A stretch of DNA of 64,000 nt from Vitreimonas flagellata (GCF_004634425.1 NZ_SBJL01000003.1:124001-188000), one strand, 5' to 3'. Shown: positions 11,165 to 18,973, numbered from the stretch's first letter. Notes: generated from the sequence alone by a model not told the origin. A program made the numbers and translations.

Positions 11165-11491
11165 CTAATCCTTGTGTTCGGCCAGCGCGCGCTCGAGCGC
11201 GTCGAGCCTGGTGTTCCAGAAGGCGCGTTGCTGCGCGATCCAGGCGGCGGCTTCGTCGAGCGGGGCGGGGTTCAGCGAAAGAACGTGCTCGCGACCGGAT
11301 CGGCGCCGGCGCACCAAAGTGGCGCGCTCCAGGATGCGGATGTGCTTGGAGACGGCGTTAAGCGACATCGCGAACGGCGCGGCGAGATCGGTGACGCGGG
11401 CTTCGCCGGCGGCCAACCGGCTGAGGATCGCGCGCCGGGTCGGGTCGGCTAGGGCCAACATCGTGTCGTCGAGGGCTGCGGCTGCGGACAT
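11165..11491 (-). CDS. ArsR-family winged-helix transcriptional regulator
   Basis: A 108-residue protein from the ATG whose complement is 11489-11491. Longer in-frame starts to 11788 run through antisense sequence and are rejected. The ArsR fold is clear: LADPTRRAILSRLAAGEARVTDLAA, recognition-helix segment MSLNAVSKHIRILERATLV, and wing RRRRSGREHVLSLNP. No Cys metal-binding motif is present, so it probably senses a non-metal signal. A 22-base palindrome sits on its start codon, consistent with autorepression of the three-gene operon. Confidence 0.9.
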   Translation of the reverse strand: MSAAAALDDTMLALADPTRRAILSRLAAGEARVTDLAAPFAMSLNAVSKHIRILERATLVRRRRSGREHVLSLNPAPLDEAAAWIAQQRAFWNTRLDALERALAEHKD

Positions 11492-11512
11492 ATTCAACCA
11501 ATAGGTTGAATA
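11491..11512. promoter_or_regulatory. Probable ArsR operator
   Basis: TATTCAACC and GGTTGAATA form a perfect 9-bp inverted repeat around a 4-base AATA centre. The left arm begins at the last base of the arsR-type ATG codon. The size and placement fit an autoregulatory ArsR-dimer site. It also lies upstream of the small gene on the other strand. Confidence 0.6.
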
Positions 11513-11566
11513 ATTGCGTGCGTCAACCCTGCTCTGGCCCTGCCAGGGCGGATCAGTTATGCGGGC

Positions 11567-11701
11567 GTGACTCTGATTTTGTGGGCGAAGCCGATGCTCG
11601 ACTTCTTTTTGATGTTCACCAACCCCGCCATGATCGCGATCCTGGCCTTCATCGCGGCCATCATCGTGCTGAACGTGATCGAGTTCGGTCGCGTCGACTA
11701 A
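11567..11701 (+). CDS. Small single-pass membrane protein (44 aa or 35 aa)
   Basis: An open frame from GTG 11567, or from ATG 11594 (35 residues), to TAA 11699-11701. The shorter form begins MLDFFLMFTNPAMIAILAF and continues into one hydrophobic helix of about 20 residues, ending with the charged tail IEFGRVD. It lies between the divergent arsR-type start and the convergent pgsA end, overlapping the pgsA stop by three bases. Upstream sequence has only a weak ribosome-binding site (GGCGAAG before 11594). The membrane-helix composition suggests a real gene; function unknown. Confidence 0.5.
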   Translation: MTLILWAKPMLDFFLMFTNPAMIAILAFIAAIIVLNVIEFGRVD

Positions 11702-12300
11702 TTGCGCTTCAAGAGCGCGCCCAGATATTGCGCGCCGCTCAATAGCGCCAACGCCGCCGCCGCCCAGATCAGCACGCGCGCGGCCCAATCCAGACCATCA
11801 ACGATGCCGGCGTCCGCCTGCAAAAGCGCAGCGGTCTGAAACGCCAGGAACGCGCCGACGCCCGCCATCTCGGCGGCGGCTTTCCATTTGCCGAGCTGGC
11901 TGACGGGCAGCGATTTGCCTTGCGCGGAGATGCCTTCGCGCAAGCCGGCCACGGCGACGTCGCGGCCAAGGATCAGCACCGCAGCGGCGACCAAGCCAAT
12001 CGGCAGCGCCGCGAAGGCGAGCGCGACCAGCATGCACGTGATCAGCACTTTGTCGGCGGCGTGATCGAGGGCGGCGCCCAGCGGCGTCACCGCGTCGAGC
12101 TTGCGCGCGAGATAGCCGTCGAGCCAATCGGTGAGGGCGGCGATCACAAAGAAGACGAAGATCAGCGCGTAGATGAAACCCGCGCGATGGGGAGCATCGT
12201 AAAGCAGCGTCGATGCGTAGAGCACCGCGCCCGCGAGCAGGGGCGCTGCGACGATGCGGAACGCAGTGAGCATGGTTGGAAGGTTTTTCACGTCGTTCAA
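11698..12300 (-). CDS. pgsA: CDP-diacylglycerol-glycerol-3-phosphate 3-phosphatidyltransferase PgsA
   Basis: An integral membrane enzyme of 200 residues with about five hydrophobic segments. The CDP-alcohol phosphotransferase motif D-G-x2-A-R-x8-G-x3-D-x3-D is present as DGYLAR...PLGAALDHAAD (about 63-85). It makes phosphatidylglycerolphosphate, the committed step to PG and cardiolipin. It lies downstream of uvrC on the same strand, the same order as the uvrC-pgsA pair of enterics, but a palindromic element separates them here. Confidence 0.95.
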   Translation of the reverse strand: MNDVKNLPTMLTAFRIVAAPLLAGAVLYASTLLYDAPHRAGFIYALIFVFFVIAALTDWLDGYLARKLDAVTPLGAALDHAADKVLITCMLVALAFAALPIGLVAAAVLILGRDVAVAGLREGISAQGKSLPVSQLGKWKAAAEMAGVGAFLAFQTAALLQADAGIVDGLDWAARVLIWAAAALALLSGAQYLGALLKRN

Positions 12301-12304
12301 CCTT

Positions 12305-12397
12305 CGGACCGCCGGCTTCCAGCCGGCAATTGTGTTTCAGCAAGGCGGCGCTTGTACATGTGCAAGCAGCGTGTGCCGGCTGGAAGCCGGCCGTCCG
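12305..12397. repeat. Nested palindromic element between uvrC and pgsA
   Basis: A 24-base arm at 12305-12328 is repeated inverted at 12374-12397 with one mismatch. Each arm itself contains the self-complementary GCCGGCTTCCAGCCGGC. The 45-base spacer holds a further near-palindrome, CTTGTACATGTGCAAG. The whole 93-base block can fold into a long cruciform. It may act as a REP/BIME-like element or attenuate uvrC-pgsA read-through; there is no T tract. Confidence 0.65.
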
Positions 12398-12399
12398 CA

Positions 12400-14520
12400 C
12401 TAGCGTTTGTTGTCGTGGAAGAAGTCATAGATGCGCTTCGCCAGTTCTTTGTTGACGCCTTCGACGCCTTCCAATTCCGCCAAGCCCGCCCGCGACACGC
12501 CGCGCGCTGAACCGAAGCGATCGAGCAGCGCGCGTTTGCGCGCAGGGCCGATGCCGCCGATTTCGTCGAGCGGATTCTTCGCGATGCCGGCGCTGCGTTT
12601 GCCGCGATGGGCGCCGATGGCGAAGCGGTGCGCTTCGTCACGCAACCGCTGCAGATAGTAGAGGACGGGGCTTTTCTCGTCGAGCCGGAAGGGCGCGCGC
12701 CCCGGAATGAAGAAGCGCTCGCGGCCTGCATCGCGGTCAACACCCTTGGCGATGCCCGCGATGCGGATTTTGTTTTTGAGGCCGAGCTCTTCGAGCGCTT
12801 CGAGTGCGGCGTTGAGCTGGCCTTCGCCGCCGTCGATCAGCACGAGATCCGGCCAGGCGGCAAACTTGGTGTCGCTGGCTTCGAAATCGCGCTCCTTGGA
12901 GAAATCAACGCCGCCATCTGCGATTTTGCCGCCGCCTTCCGATGCTCCCCCGTTTACGGGGGAGTTGTCGCGAAGCCACTGAGGCGGCGAAGCGGCGCTG
13001 TCTTCATGCGGACTTTCCTCCTCCGGCTCGCGGACGCTCGCCACCTCCCCCGCTTGCGGGGGAGGCGTTTCGTCGTCTTCGCGCTCCGCCAGCATCCGCG
13101 CGAACCTCCGTCGGATCATGGCTTTCATCATCGCGAAATCGTCGCCGTTGAACTCGGCGGTCTTCATGTTGAACTTGCGGTACTGGTTCTTGATGAAGCC
13201 TTCGGGCCCCGCGACAATCATGGCGCCCAGCGCGTTCGTGCCTTGGATGTGCGAGTTGTCGTACACCTCGATGCGTTCAGGGCGCTGCGCTAAGGCGAAC
13301 ACTTCTTGCACGCCGTCCAGCAATTTCGCGACGCTGCCGGTTTCGGCCATACGTCGGCCCAGCGCTTCGCGCGCGTTGAGCAAAGCGGCTTCCACGATCT
13401 CGCGCTTCTCGCCGCGCTCCGGCTTGCGGATTTCGACCTTGCACTCGGCGCGGATGCAGAGCGCTTCTTCCAGCAATTCGCGATCGGTGGGTTCGATATT
13501 GGTGAGCACGAGCTTTGGCGGTTCGCGGTCGTCGTAGAATTGCGCAAGGAAGGCGGAGAGAATTTCCGCCGGCGCTTCTTCGACATTGTGGCGCGGGAAG
13601 TACGCGCGATTGCCCCAGTTTTGGCCGGCGCGGAAGAAGAACACCTGAATGCAGGATTGGCCGCCTTCATTGTGCAGCGCGAACACATCGGCTTCATCGA
13701 ACGTGGACGGGTTGATGCCTTGCGAAGCCCGCACGCTGGCCAGCGCGCGAATGCGATTGCGCAGGCGCGCGGCGTGTTCGAACTCAAGCTTGTCGGCGGA
13801 CTCGCGCATCTCGACCGCCAGGCGATCCTGGAGTTCGACCGAGCGGCCTTCGAGGAAATCGACGCTGTCCTTCACCAGCGCGGCGTATTCTTGTTCGTTC
13901 ACGAGCCCGACGCACGGCGCTGAGCACCGCTTGATCTGAAACAACATGCAGGGCCGCGTGCGGCCGGTGAAGGTAGAGTCCGAACATGAGCGCAGCAGGA
14001 AGGCTTTCTGCAACGTGTTGAGCGTGCGGTTGACGGCGCCGGCGCTGGCGAACGGGCCGTAGAATTTGCCTTTGAAGCTCTTGGCGCCGCGATGCTTTTG
14101 CAGCGCCGCGAAATCGTGATCGGTGCGGATGGCGATGTACGGGAAGCTTTTGTCATCCCGCATCAGCACGTTGTAGCGCGGCTTCAGCCGCTTGATCATA
14201 TTGGTTTCGAGCAGCAGCGCTTCGGTTTCAGTCGCGGTGACGATGATTTCCATCGACGCCGTCTGATGGATCATGCGATAGATCGCGTTGGTGTGGCCGC
14301 GGCCCTGCGCGTACATCGAGACGCGGTTCTTCAGGCTCTTGGCTTTGCCGACGTAAAGCACCTCGCCGTCAGCGCCGAGCATGCGATAGACGCCGGGCTT
14401 GGCCGGCATGCGCTTCCACGCATCGCGGATCGCCTCGATGCCTTTCAGCTCGGGGGGCGGCGCGTCCTCGCCGGGCAGGCCCTCAAGTTCGGGCAGGGTG
14501 GGTTTGTCGGCGCCGCTCAT
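12400..14520 (-). CDS. uvrC: Excinuclease ABC subunit UvrC with in-frame repeat insertion
   Basis: A 706-residue nuclease, longer than the roughly 610-640 usual for the family. The GIY-YIG domain (KPGVYRMLGADGEVLYVGKAKSLKNRV, about 38-65), UVR motif (about 235-270), RNase H-like C-nuclease core (WPDLVLIDGGEGQL) and C-terminal helix-hairpin-helix pair (GIGPARKRALLDRFGS) are all present. Residues about 480-530 are an extra Pro/Glu/Ser-rich segment encoded by two palindromic repeats. The insertion keeps frame and falls in a variable linker, so activity is probably retained. It makes both incisions in nucleotide excision repair with UvrAB. Confidence 0.96.
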   Translation of the reverse strand: MSGADKPTLPELEGLPGEDAPPPELKGIEAIRDAWKRMPAKPGVYRMLGADGEVLYVGKAKSLKNRVSMYAQGRGHTNAIYRMIHQTASMEIIVTATETEALLLETNMIKRLKPRYNVLMRDDKSFPYIAIRTDHDFAALQKHRGAKSFKGKFYGPFASAGAVNRTLNTLQKAFLLRSCSDSTFTGRTRPCMLFQIKRCSAPCVGLVNEQEYAALVKDSVDFLEGRSVELQDRLAVEMRESADKLEFEHAARLRNRIRALASVRASQGINPSTFDEADVFALHNEGGQSCIQVFFFRAGQNWGNRAYFPRHNVEEAPAEILSAFLAQFYDDREPPKLVLTNIEPTDRELLEEALCIRAECKVEIRKPERGEKREIVEAALLNAREALGRRMAETGSVAKLLDGVQEVFALAQRPERIEVYDNSHIQGTNALGAMIVAGPEGFIKNQYRKFNMKTAEFNGDDFAMMKAMIRRRFARMLAEREDDETPPPQAGEVASVREPEEESPHEDSAASPPQWLRDNSPVNGGASEGGGKIADGGVDFSKERDFEASDTKFAAWPDLVLIDGGEGQLNAALEALEELGLKNKIRIAGIAKGVDRDAGRERFFIPGRAPFRLDEKSPVLYYLQRLRDEAHRFAIGAHRGKRSAGIAKNPLDEIGGIGPARKRALLDRFGSARGVSRAGLAELEGVEGVNKELAKRIYDFFHDNKR
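12945..12964. repeat. Palindromic repeat unit A inside uvrC
   Basis: CTCCCCCG and CGGGGGAG are separated by TTTA. The outer flank GTTGTCGCGAAGCCACTGAGG resembles the tail found after unit B. It is translated in frame within uvrC. Confidence 0.7.
13044..13065. repeat. Palindromic repeat unit B inside uvrC
   Basis: CCTCCCCCGC and GCGGGGGAGG form a perfect 10-bp stem with a TT loop. It lies 79 bases from unit A. Its tail (GTGGCGAGCGTCCGCGAGCC, minus strand) points towards the tail of unit A, so the two form an inverted pair of REP-like units. Confidence 0.7.
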
Positions 14521-14640
14521 TCCAAGTCTGCAATCTAGACCATCACAAATGGGGATTGATGGTCGTTGATCATATCGCCCTACGGGGGTACGCCTTGTGG
14601 AAATCTCGCCCAGAACGAGAACCGGTCCAGGGGAGGCGCA

Positions 14641-15099
14641 ATGCTTAGGTGGGAACGGGCGCTTAGCGCCGGGCTCGCCGTGGCCGCATGGGGAGCGCCG
14701 AATGCGCTAGCCCAGGACATGCGGGTGCGGGGGTATCTCGAACATGGCATGGCTGTCCATGCCGCCGCGGGCTATGCGCGCGACCAAACCATTCCAGATT
14801 TGGAAACGCCGATGCGGCTCGACCAGCCGCATCTCTGGTCGATCTATCTGAACCAGGGCGTGAATTATCGCATCTACGGCGCGTGCGACGATGCCTGCGC
14901 CGATCTCGATATGGAAGCGTATGGCGCGGACGGCGCGTGGATCACGCGACACACCGCGCGTGACGACACGCCGTTCGTTCAGATCACGCCCACCCAATCC
15001 GGGCGCCATTTCGTGCGGCTTTGGCTTTACGCCTGCGCCGCCGAGACATGCGCCGTCGCCGCCCGCGTCATGTCTGGGGGAAGCCCGACAGCACGCTGA
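14641..15099 (+). CDS. Unknown secreted protein
   Basis: A 152-residue protein from the ATG at 14641, which has GGGGAGGCGCA upstream. A signal peptide (Arg3, Arg6, hydrophobic core, cleavage near ALA-Q) is followed by a domain with four Cys (GACDDAC and ACAAETCAV), suggesting disulfides in the periplasm. YIRIYG-like strands (here YRIYGACDD) and HFVRLWLYAC suggest a small beta-sandwich. I do not recognise the family. Its stop overlaps the next start (TGATG), so the two products are probably made together. Confidence 0.72.
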   Translation: MLRWERALSAGLAVAAWGAPNALAQDMRVRGYLEHGMAVHAAAGYARDQTIPDLETPMRLDQPHLWSIYLNQGVNYRIYGACDDACADLDMEAYGADGAWITRHTARDDTPFVQITPTQSGRHFVRLWLYACAAETCAVAARVMSGGSPTAR

Positions 15100-15425
15100 T
15101 GTTCAATCAACGGGGCGGGGGCTCGGAAGATTTCGATATGATCAAAGTGATTGTGGTGCTGGCCCCAGATGCGGCCATGCGTTTGGCTGGCGCGTCGCAG
15201 CAGGATGTTGCGGAGGCGCGTCGGCGTACTTTGGCGCTGGCGCGGTTTTGGGCGCGCGACCTGCGCTCGGACATTCACATTAGTTACGCAGACGGCCCGC
15301 CGCCTGACGTAAAGACTGGCTCTTCGATCCGCATTCCGGTCGTGTTTCGCGGCATCGGCAAGGCTGAATTGCGGGTCGTCGGCGATGTCTTTGACCCCTC
15401 AAAAGGCAAGTTCCGGCGCTCCTAA
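15099..15425 (+). CDS. Unknown protein translationally coupled to the upstream secreted protein
   Basis: A 108-residue protein. The ATG at 15099 shares its A with the upstream TGA. An earlier in-frame start at 15021 overlaps the upstream gene and is disfavoured. There is no signal peptide. Visible features are MIKVIVVLAPDAAMRLAG and an Arg/Ala-rich helix (about 40-55), then a beta-rich C-terminus with IRIPVVFRG. It is not recognised; the pairing suggests joint function with the secreted protein. Nonstandard secretion or a missed frameshift joining the two genes cannot be excluded. Confidence 0.6.
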   Translation: MFNQRGGGSEDFDMIKVIVVLAPDAAMRLAGASQQDVAEARRRTLALARFWARDLRSDIHISYADGPPPDVKTGSSIRIPVVFRGIGKAELRVVGDVFDPSKGKFRRS

Positions 15426-15481
15426 CCCTGCGGCCCCGCGCCCCCTGGACGACCATTGCTGATCGGCCCAAGAGACAAATT

Positions 15482-15829
15482 ATGGATGATGTCCGACACG
15501 ACAAACTGAAGGCCGAGGGCGATTTCGCAGCGCTCGACCCGCTCGATTGCAAAACCATGCTCGATGTCCGCGCTGGCGTGGACGAGATCGACCGCATGCT
15601 GGTGGCGCTGATTGCGCGCCGTCAGGGCTATATGGACGCCGCCGCCCGCATCAAGCCGAGCCGTTCGGTGGTGCGTGACGAGGCGCGGATCAATCAGGTT
15701 CTGGCCAATGTGAAGGCCGAAGCCGAGAAATACGGGCTCTCCTGGGCCATCGCCGAGCCGGTGTGGCGCGAGATGATGGAACGCTGCATCGCCTACGAAT
15801 TTGATGTCTGGGACGCCACACGCGGCTGA
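15482..15829 (+). CDS. Chorismate mutase, AroQ type
   Basis: A 115-residue all-helical protein. The AroQ pattern is visible: DVRAGVDEIDRMLVALIARRQGYMDAAARIK with the R-x-D and R-x2-Y/M positions of helix 1, then VRDEARINQVLANVK and the C-terminal WREMMERCIAYEF. It converts chorismate to prephenate for Phe/Tyr synthesis. The size fits monofunctional cytosolic enzymes; there is no signal peptide, unlike the secreted AroQ-gamma type. Salicylate-forming isochorismate-pyruvate lyase is a related alternative. Confidence 0.88.
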   Translation: MDDVRHDKLKAEGDFAALDPLDCKTMLDVRAGVDEIDRMLVALIARRQGYMDAAARIKPSRSVVRDEARINQVLANVKAEAEKYGLSWAIAEPVWREMMERCIAYEFDVWDATRG

Positions 15830-16058
15830 GTTCGCGTTGTGCACATGCTGTGGTGGGTTCACCCATCGCGTTGCATCGTGGTAACCCTCCGGCTCTGGGG
15901 GGGCGCTATCCGGGTTGGCTGATGGCGCTCAAAAACTTGGTAAAGGTTCGCGCTTGGCGCGATACTGAGCGCGCGTTTGCAAGCGTGCAAGGTCGCGCGT
16001 GGCGGGCCGGTTCCACCAATGATAAGGCGTTTCGCTTCCGCGAAGGGGAAGGCGGCGC

Positions 16059-17093
16059 ATGAGGTGGTTTCTCTGGTTTGTTTTGGTGATCGCTTTGATC
16101 ACGGGGGCGCTCTACGGCGTCGGCCGCTTCCTGTTGCCCAACAATCTCGAAGTCGTGCGTGAAACCACGGTCGAGCGCCCGCGCGCCGCGGTGTTCGCGA
16201 TGATCAATGATCTGCGCATCGCGAAAGAATGGTCGCCCTTCTACGCGCGCGATCCGGACGCCGACTACAGCTTCTCCGGCGAACCGGGCTCGGGCCAGTC
16301 TATGCGCTGGTCGAGCAATGTGCGCGAAGTCGGCGCCGGGCGCATGTCGATCGTCAATTCCTCGGAGAACGAAGAGGTCGAAGCCATCATCGAGATCGGT
16401 GAACGCGCGACGCTCAACTCACGCCAAGAATTGCGCCGCGTCGAAACCGGCACGCACGTGCAATGGCGCGTGACGGCGCAATGCGCCGATACCTGGATCA
16501 ACGTGCCGTGCCGCTACATGAACCTCGTCATGCGGGGCATGGTGCAGACTGAGCTCGACAACGGCTTGGCGCGTTTGAAGACGCTGGCCGAGCAATTGCC
16601 GAACGTCGATTTCGAAGGCCTCAATCCGATGTTCGATACGGTTGAGCCGCAATCGTTCGTCTATTCGACGGTGGAGACCTCGACCTCGGATCAAGCCGAA
16701 ATCGATCGCGCCGAAGCCATCGGCCTCGATCAAGTTCGCCGCTTCATGACCGAATACAATCTGACGCAAGCTGGGCCTTTGGTGCGGGTTGTCACGGATT
16801 TTGACGCCAATAGCGGGCGCATGAGCTTCCGCGTGGGCTATCCGTTCTCGGGCCCGACGCCGCTCACCGTGGTGGGCGTGCAGCTTGGCCAAACGCCGTC
16901 AGGCGAGGCGATGCATGTGTTGGTCGAAGGCTCGCGCACGCAAGTCCGCACCGCCTATCTGCAGATGAACGCGTATCTCCAAGCGCATCGCGTGCCGCTG
17001 CGCGAAAACGGCTTGCCGTGGGAAGTTGTGCATCAACAAGCCACGCCCGAAGGCGGCCAGACGCGCATCGAGATCTTCATGCCGCTGCAATGA
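16059..17093 (+). CDS. Membrane-anchored SRPBCC (polyketide cyclase-like) protein with effector-binding-like C-terminal domain
   Basis: A 344-residue protein. An N-terminal membrane helix (about 3-24) is followed by an SRPBCC domain (about 30-180: ETTVERPRAAVFAMINDLRIAKEWSPF) and a C-terminal domain (about 205-344) resembling GyrI-like effector-binding domains (FVYSTVETSTSD, VRVVTDFDANSGRMSFRVGYPF). Many proteobacteria have this combination annotated as polyketide cyclase/dehydrase; true catalysis is unproven. GGGGAAGG precedes the ATG. The terminator at 17149 follows. Confidence 0.8.
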   Translation: MRWFLWFVLVIALITGALYGVGRFLLPNNLEVVRETTVERPRAAVFAMINDLRIAKEWSPFYARDPDADYSFSGEPGSGQSMRWSSNVREVGAGRMSIVNSSENEEVEAIIEIGERATLNSRQELRRVETGTHVQWRVTAQCADTWINVPCRYMNLVMRGMVQTELDNGLARLKTLAEQLPNVDFEGLNPMFDTVEPQSFVYSTVETSTSDQAEIDRAEAIGLDQVRRFMTEYNLTQAGPLVRVVTDFDANSGRMSFRVGYPFSGPTPLTVVGVQLGQTPSGEAMHVLVEGSRTQVRTAYLQMNAYLQAHRVPLRENGLPWEVVHQQATPEGGQTRIEIFMPLQ

Positions 17094-17148
17094 TCCGAGT
17101 GCGGGGTCTTCAGACGAGCGCCGCCAATGTCGGACGAGAAATGAAAAA

Positions 17149-17180
17149 GGCCCGCCGTTTCCGGCGGGCCTTTAATTTTG
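17149..17180. terminator. Bidirectional terminator
   Basis: A 9-bp perfect stem, GGCCCGCCG (17149-17157) and CGGCGGGCC (17162-17170), has a TTTC loop. AAAAA precedes and TTTAATTTT follows, so it can serve both the SRPBCC gene (+) and the cold-shock gene (-). Confidence 0.88.
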
Positions 17181-17195
17181 CGCTCAACGCAAAGA

Positions 17196-17888
17196 TCAGT
17201 CGTTGATCTTCAGGTTCACGGCCTTTGGACCTTTGCCCTTCGTGTCAGGCAGGGTCTGGAAGTTGACCTTCTGGCCTTCGACGAGCTCCGTCAGGCCAGC
17301 GCGTTCGACAGCACTCACGTGGACGAACACGTCCGCGCCGCCGCCGTCCGGCGTGATGAAGCCGAAGCCGCGCGCGCCATTGAAGAATTTCACGACGCCA
17401 TCCTGCGGATCACCCAGGGGCTGACGCGGGGGGCGATCGCCGCCGCCGAAGCCGCCGCCGCCTTCACGCGGGCCGCTGCGGAAACCGCCGCCGCCGCCAC
17501 CGCCACGATAGCCGCCGCCACCGCCGCCGCCGCCGTAACCACCGCCGCCGCCGCCGCGATAGCCGCCACCGCCGCCACGATCACCGCCGCCGCCGTAGCC
17601 GCCGCCACCGCCGCCGCGATATCCGCCGCCGCCGCCGCGATCACCACCACCGCCGCCGAAGCCGCCACCGCCGCCGCGATACCCGCCGCCGCCGTAGCCG
17701 CCACCACCGCCGCCACGGTCACCGCCGCCGCGATAGCCGCCGCCACCGCCGCCGCCGTAACCACCGCCGCCGCCGCCGCTTTCACCACCAAATTCCGGCG
17801 TCGCGTCACGTTCACGACCGCGGCCGCCGCGCTTGTCTTTCTTGCGATCGTTGTCGTTGTCGTCGCCAAAATCGTCGTCGAAACTCAT
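17196..17888 (-). CDS. Cold-shock domain protein with long N-terminal Gly/Arg-rich (RGG-like) region
   Basis: A 230-residue protein. ATG at 17888 is preferred because AGGAAAAAGTGGAA precedes it. Residues 1-30 are an acidic then basic head ([10 protein letters not shown]...[12 protein letters not shown]). Residues about 34-150 are almost entirely G with spaced YR, DR and F ([12 protein letters not shown]-type repeats). Residues about 160-230 form one cold-shock domain with RNP1-like ARGFGFI and RNP2-like VFVHVSA. CSD proteins bind single-stranded RNA/DNA. The low-complexity arm is expected to be disordered and RNA-binding or condensate-forming. This N-arm/C-CSD order is unlike the usual 70-residue CspA. 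Confidence 0.9.
   Translation of the reverse strand: MSFDDDFGDDNDNDRKKDKRGGRGRERDATPEFGGESGGGGGGYGGGGGGGYRGGGDRGGGGGGYGGGGYRGGGGGFGGGGGDRGGGGGYRGGGGGGYGGGGDRGGGGGYRGGGGGGYGGGGGGGGYRGGGGGGGFRSGPREGGGGFGGGDRPPRQPLGDPQDGVVKFFNGARGFGFITPDGGGADVFVHVSAVERAGLTELVEGQKVNFQTLPDTKGKGPKAVNLKIND
17435..17785. repeat. GCC/CCACCG-rich low-complexity tract in the cold-shock gene
   Basis: About 350 bases of near-perfect trinucleotide-type repeats (CCGCCGCCACCG with periodic CGATAG/CGATCA) encode the Gly-rich arm. Such tracts are prone to slippage, so arm length may vary between strains or be mis-assembled. Confidence 0.85.
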
Positions 17889-18100
17889 TTCCACTTTTTC
17901 CTGATTAGAGACCGTGGCGCACGCCAACGGTCGCGCGCACGCAAGGGCGTCCGCACGGTACCGCGAATTTCAGCTTTGTTGGGGGAAAGAAAACTTGCCG
18001 CACGCTGCGGAACTTCGCACCTTCGCCGGGCTCTTCCGGCTTTTCACGTACTCAGCTTATGCTGGAGGGCCCGAACCTAAGCAAGCGGCAAAGTGCGGGT

Positions 18101-18718
18101 TTACGCCGGATTCATCTCGTTTGCTGCGGTTTTGCGCTCTTGCGCTGCAACAATCTGAGACACCACCCAGGCGCCCAAGAGCTTTGAGGCGATGCCGGTC
18201 AGCACCGTGCCCCAGGCGAAAATGTCGGGCACGACGAACGAAGCGAGCCAGATAAAGACCACCTGATCGAGCGGCGCCGAGGCCAGGCTGGAGATCATGA
18301 TCCGCTGGGAAAGCGGGCGCTTGGAGAAGGTGTAAACCGCCCAATCGACGCTTTCGCTGATGAGAAACGCCGCACCGCTCGCCACCACGATGGTGATCCA
18401 GGAGGTGAGCGTCGAGAGCGCGAGGCCCACGATCATCGCGCCCCAGACCCAATGCTTGATCTCGCGCTGGGTGAAATCGCGGACGACCAGAACGAGGCCC
18501 GTCACGATCGCGAGCGGCTGAAAGGCGCCGCCGCCGAGATATTCCGGAATGGGGAAGGTTGGCACCGCCGCGAACGACCAATTGATCAGCGGCATCAGGC
18601 CGACATAAAGCGCCGTCCACCGCCGCCCGGCCAAGAACAAGCCCGCCATCGTCGCCAGAACGATCGGCACGGCGATGTGCGGCTGTTGCAGGTATTCCAA
18701 GATTTCGGTGGCGTTCAT
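18101..18718 (-). CDS. VUT family membrane transporter (queuosine-precursor-transporter-like)
   Basis: A 205-residue protein from the ATG at 18718. An in-frame GTG at 18772 would add 18 polar residues. Six or so hydrophobic helices are visible. RDFTQREIKHW, ISESVDWAVYTF and SSLASAPLDQVVFIWLASF match the Vut_1/YhhQ family, in which members import queuosine precursors such as preQ0. Substrate assignment is by family only. The gene is transcribed towards the cold-shock gene without an evident intrinsic terminator. Confidence 0.78.
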   Translation of the reverse strand: MNATEILEYLQQPHIAVPIVLATMAGLFLAGRRWTALYVGLMPLINWSFAAVPTFPIPEYLGGGAFQPLAIVTGLVLVVRDFTQREIKHWVWGAMIVGLALSTLTSWITIVVASGAAFLISESVDWAVYTFSKRPLSQRIMISSLASAPLDQVVFIWLASFVVPDIFAWGTVLTGIASKLLGAWVVSQIVAAQERKTAANEMNPA

Positions 18719-18851
18719 GGAGGCGGAGCCTGCCCGAAGCCGGCCTGCTTCGTCCAGCGTGACCAAAGGCACAGAGCCCCGGCGCGATCGCGGTTAGCTT
18801 CCACTCATCGCAAGACGCGATCGCGGAAAAGCAAATTTTGGGAGCACGCCG

Positions 18852-18944
18852 ATGACGAAGTTCTACAGCCTGATCGCCGCCGCCGCCGTGTTCGTCCCGG
18901 TTGCCATGGCCACCCTCAACCAAGCTGCGATGATCGTCTCCTGA
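18852..18944 (+). CDS. Small hydrophobic peptide (30 aa)
   Basis: The ATG at 18852 is preceded by GGGAGC at a good distance. The frame starts MTKFYSLIAAAAVFVPVAMA and ends NQAAMIVS before TGA. It looks like a single-helix membrane peptide or a bare signal-peptide-like sequence. A perfect intrinsic terminator follows 29 bases later, giving a self-contained transcription unit divergent from the VUT gene. Function is unknown. Confidence 0.62.
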   Translation: MTKFYSLIAAAAVFVPVAMATLNQAAMIVS

Positions 18945-18973
18945 ACTAAGTAGAGACACTCGTGGCAAGGGGG

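Noticed and set aside
15850-16062. 70-residue open frame overlapping the SRPBCC gene start (ATGA)
   Set aside because: No ribosome-binding site, hydrophobic helix or family likeness; composition looks non-coding.
17178-18080. 300-residue Ala/Thr-rich open frame on the plus strand
   Set aside because: It is the complement of the Gly-rich repeat of the cold-shock gene; the GCC repeats leave all frames open.
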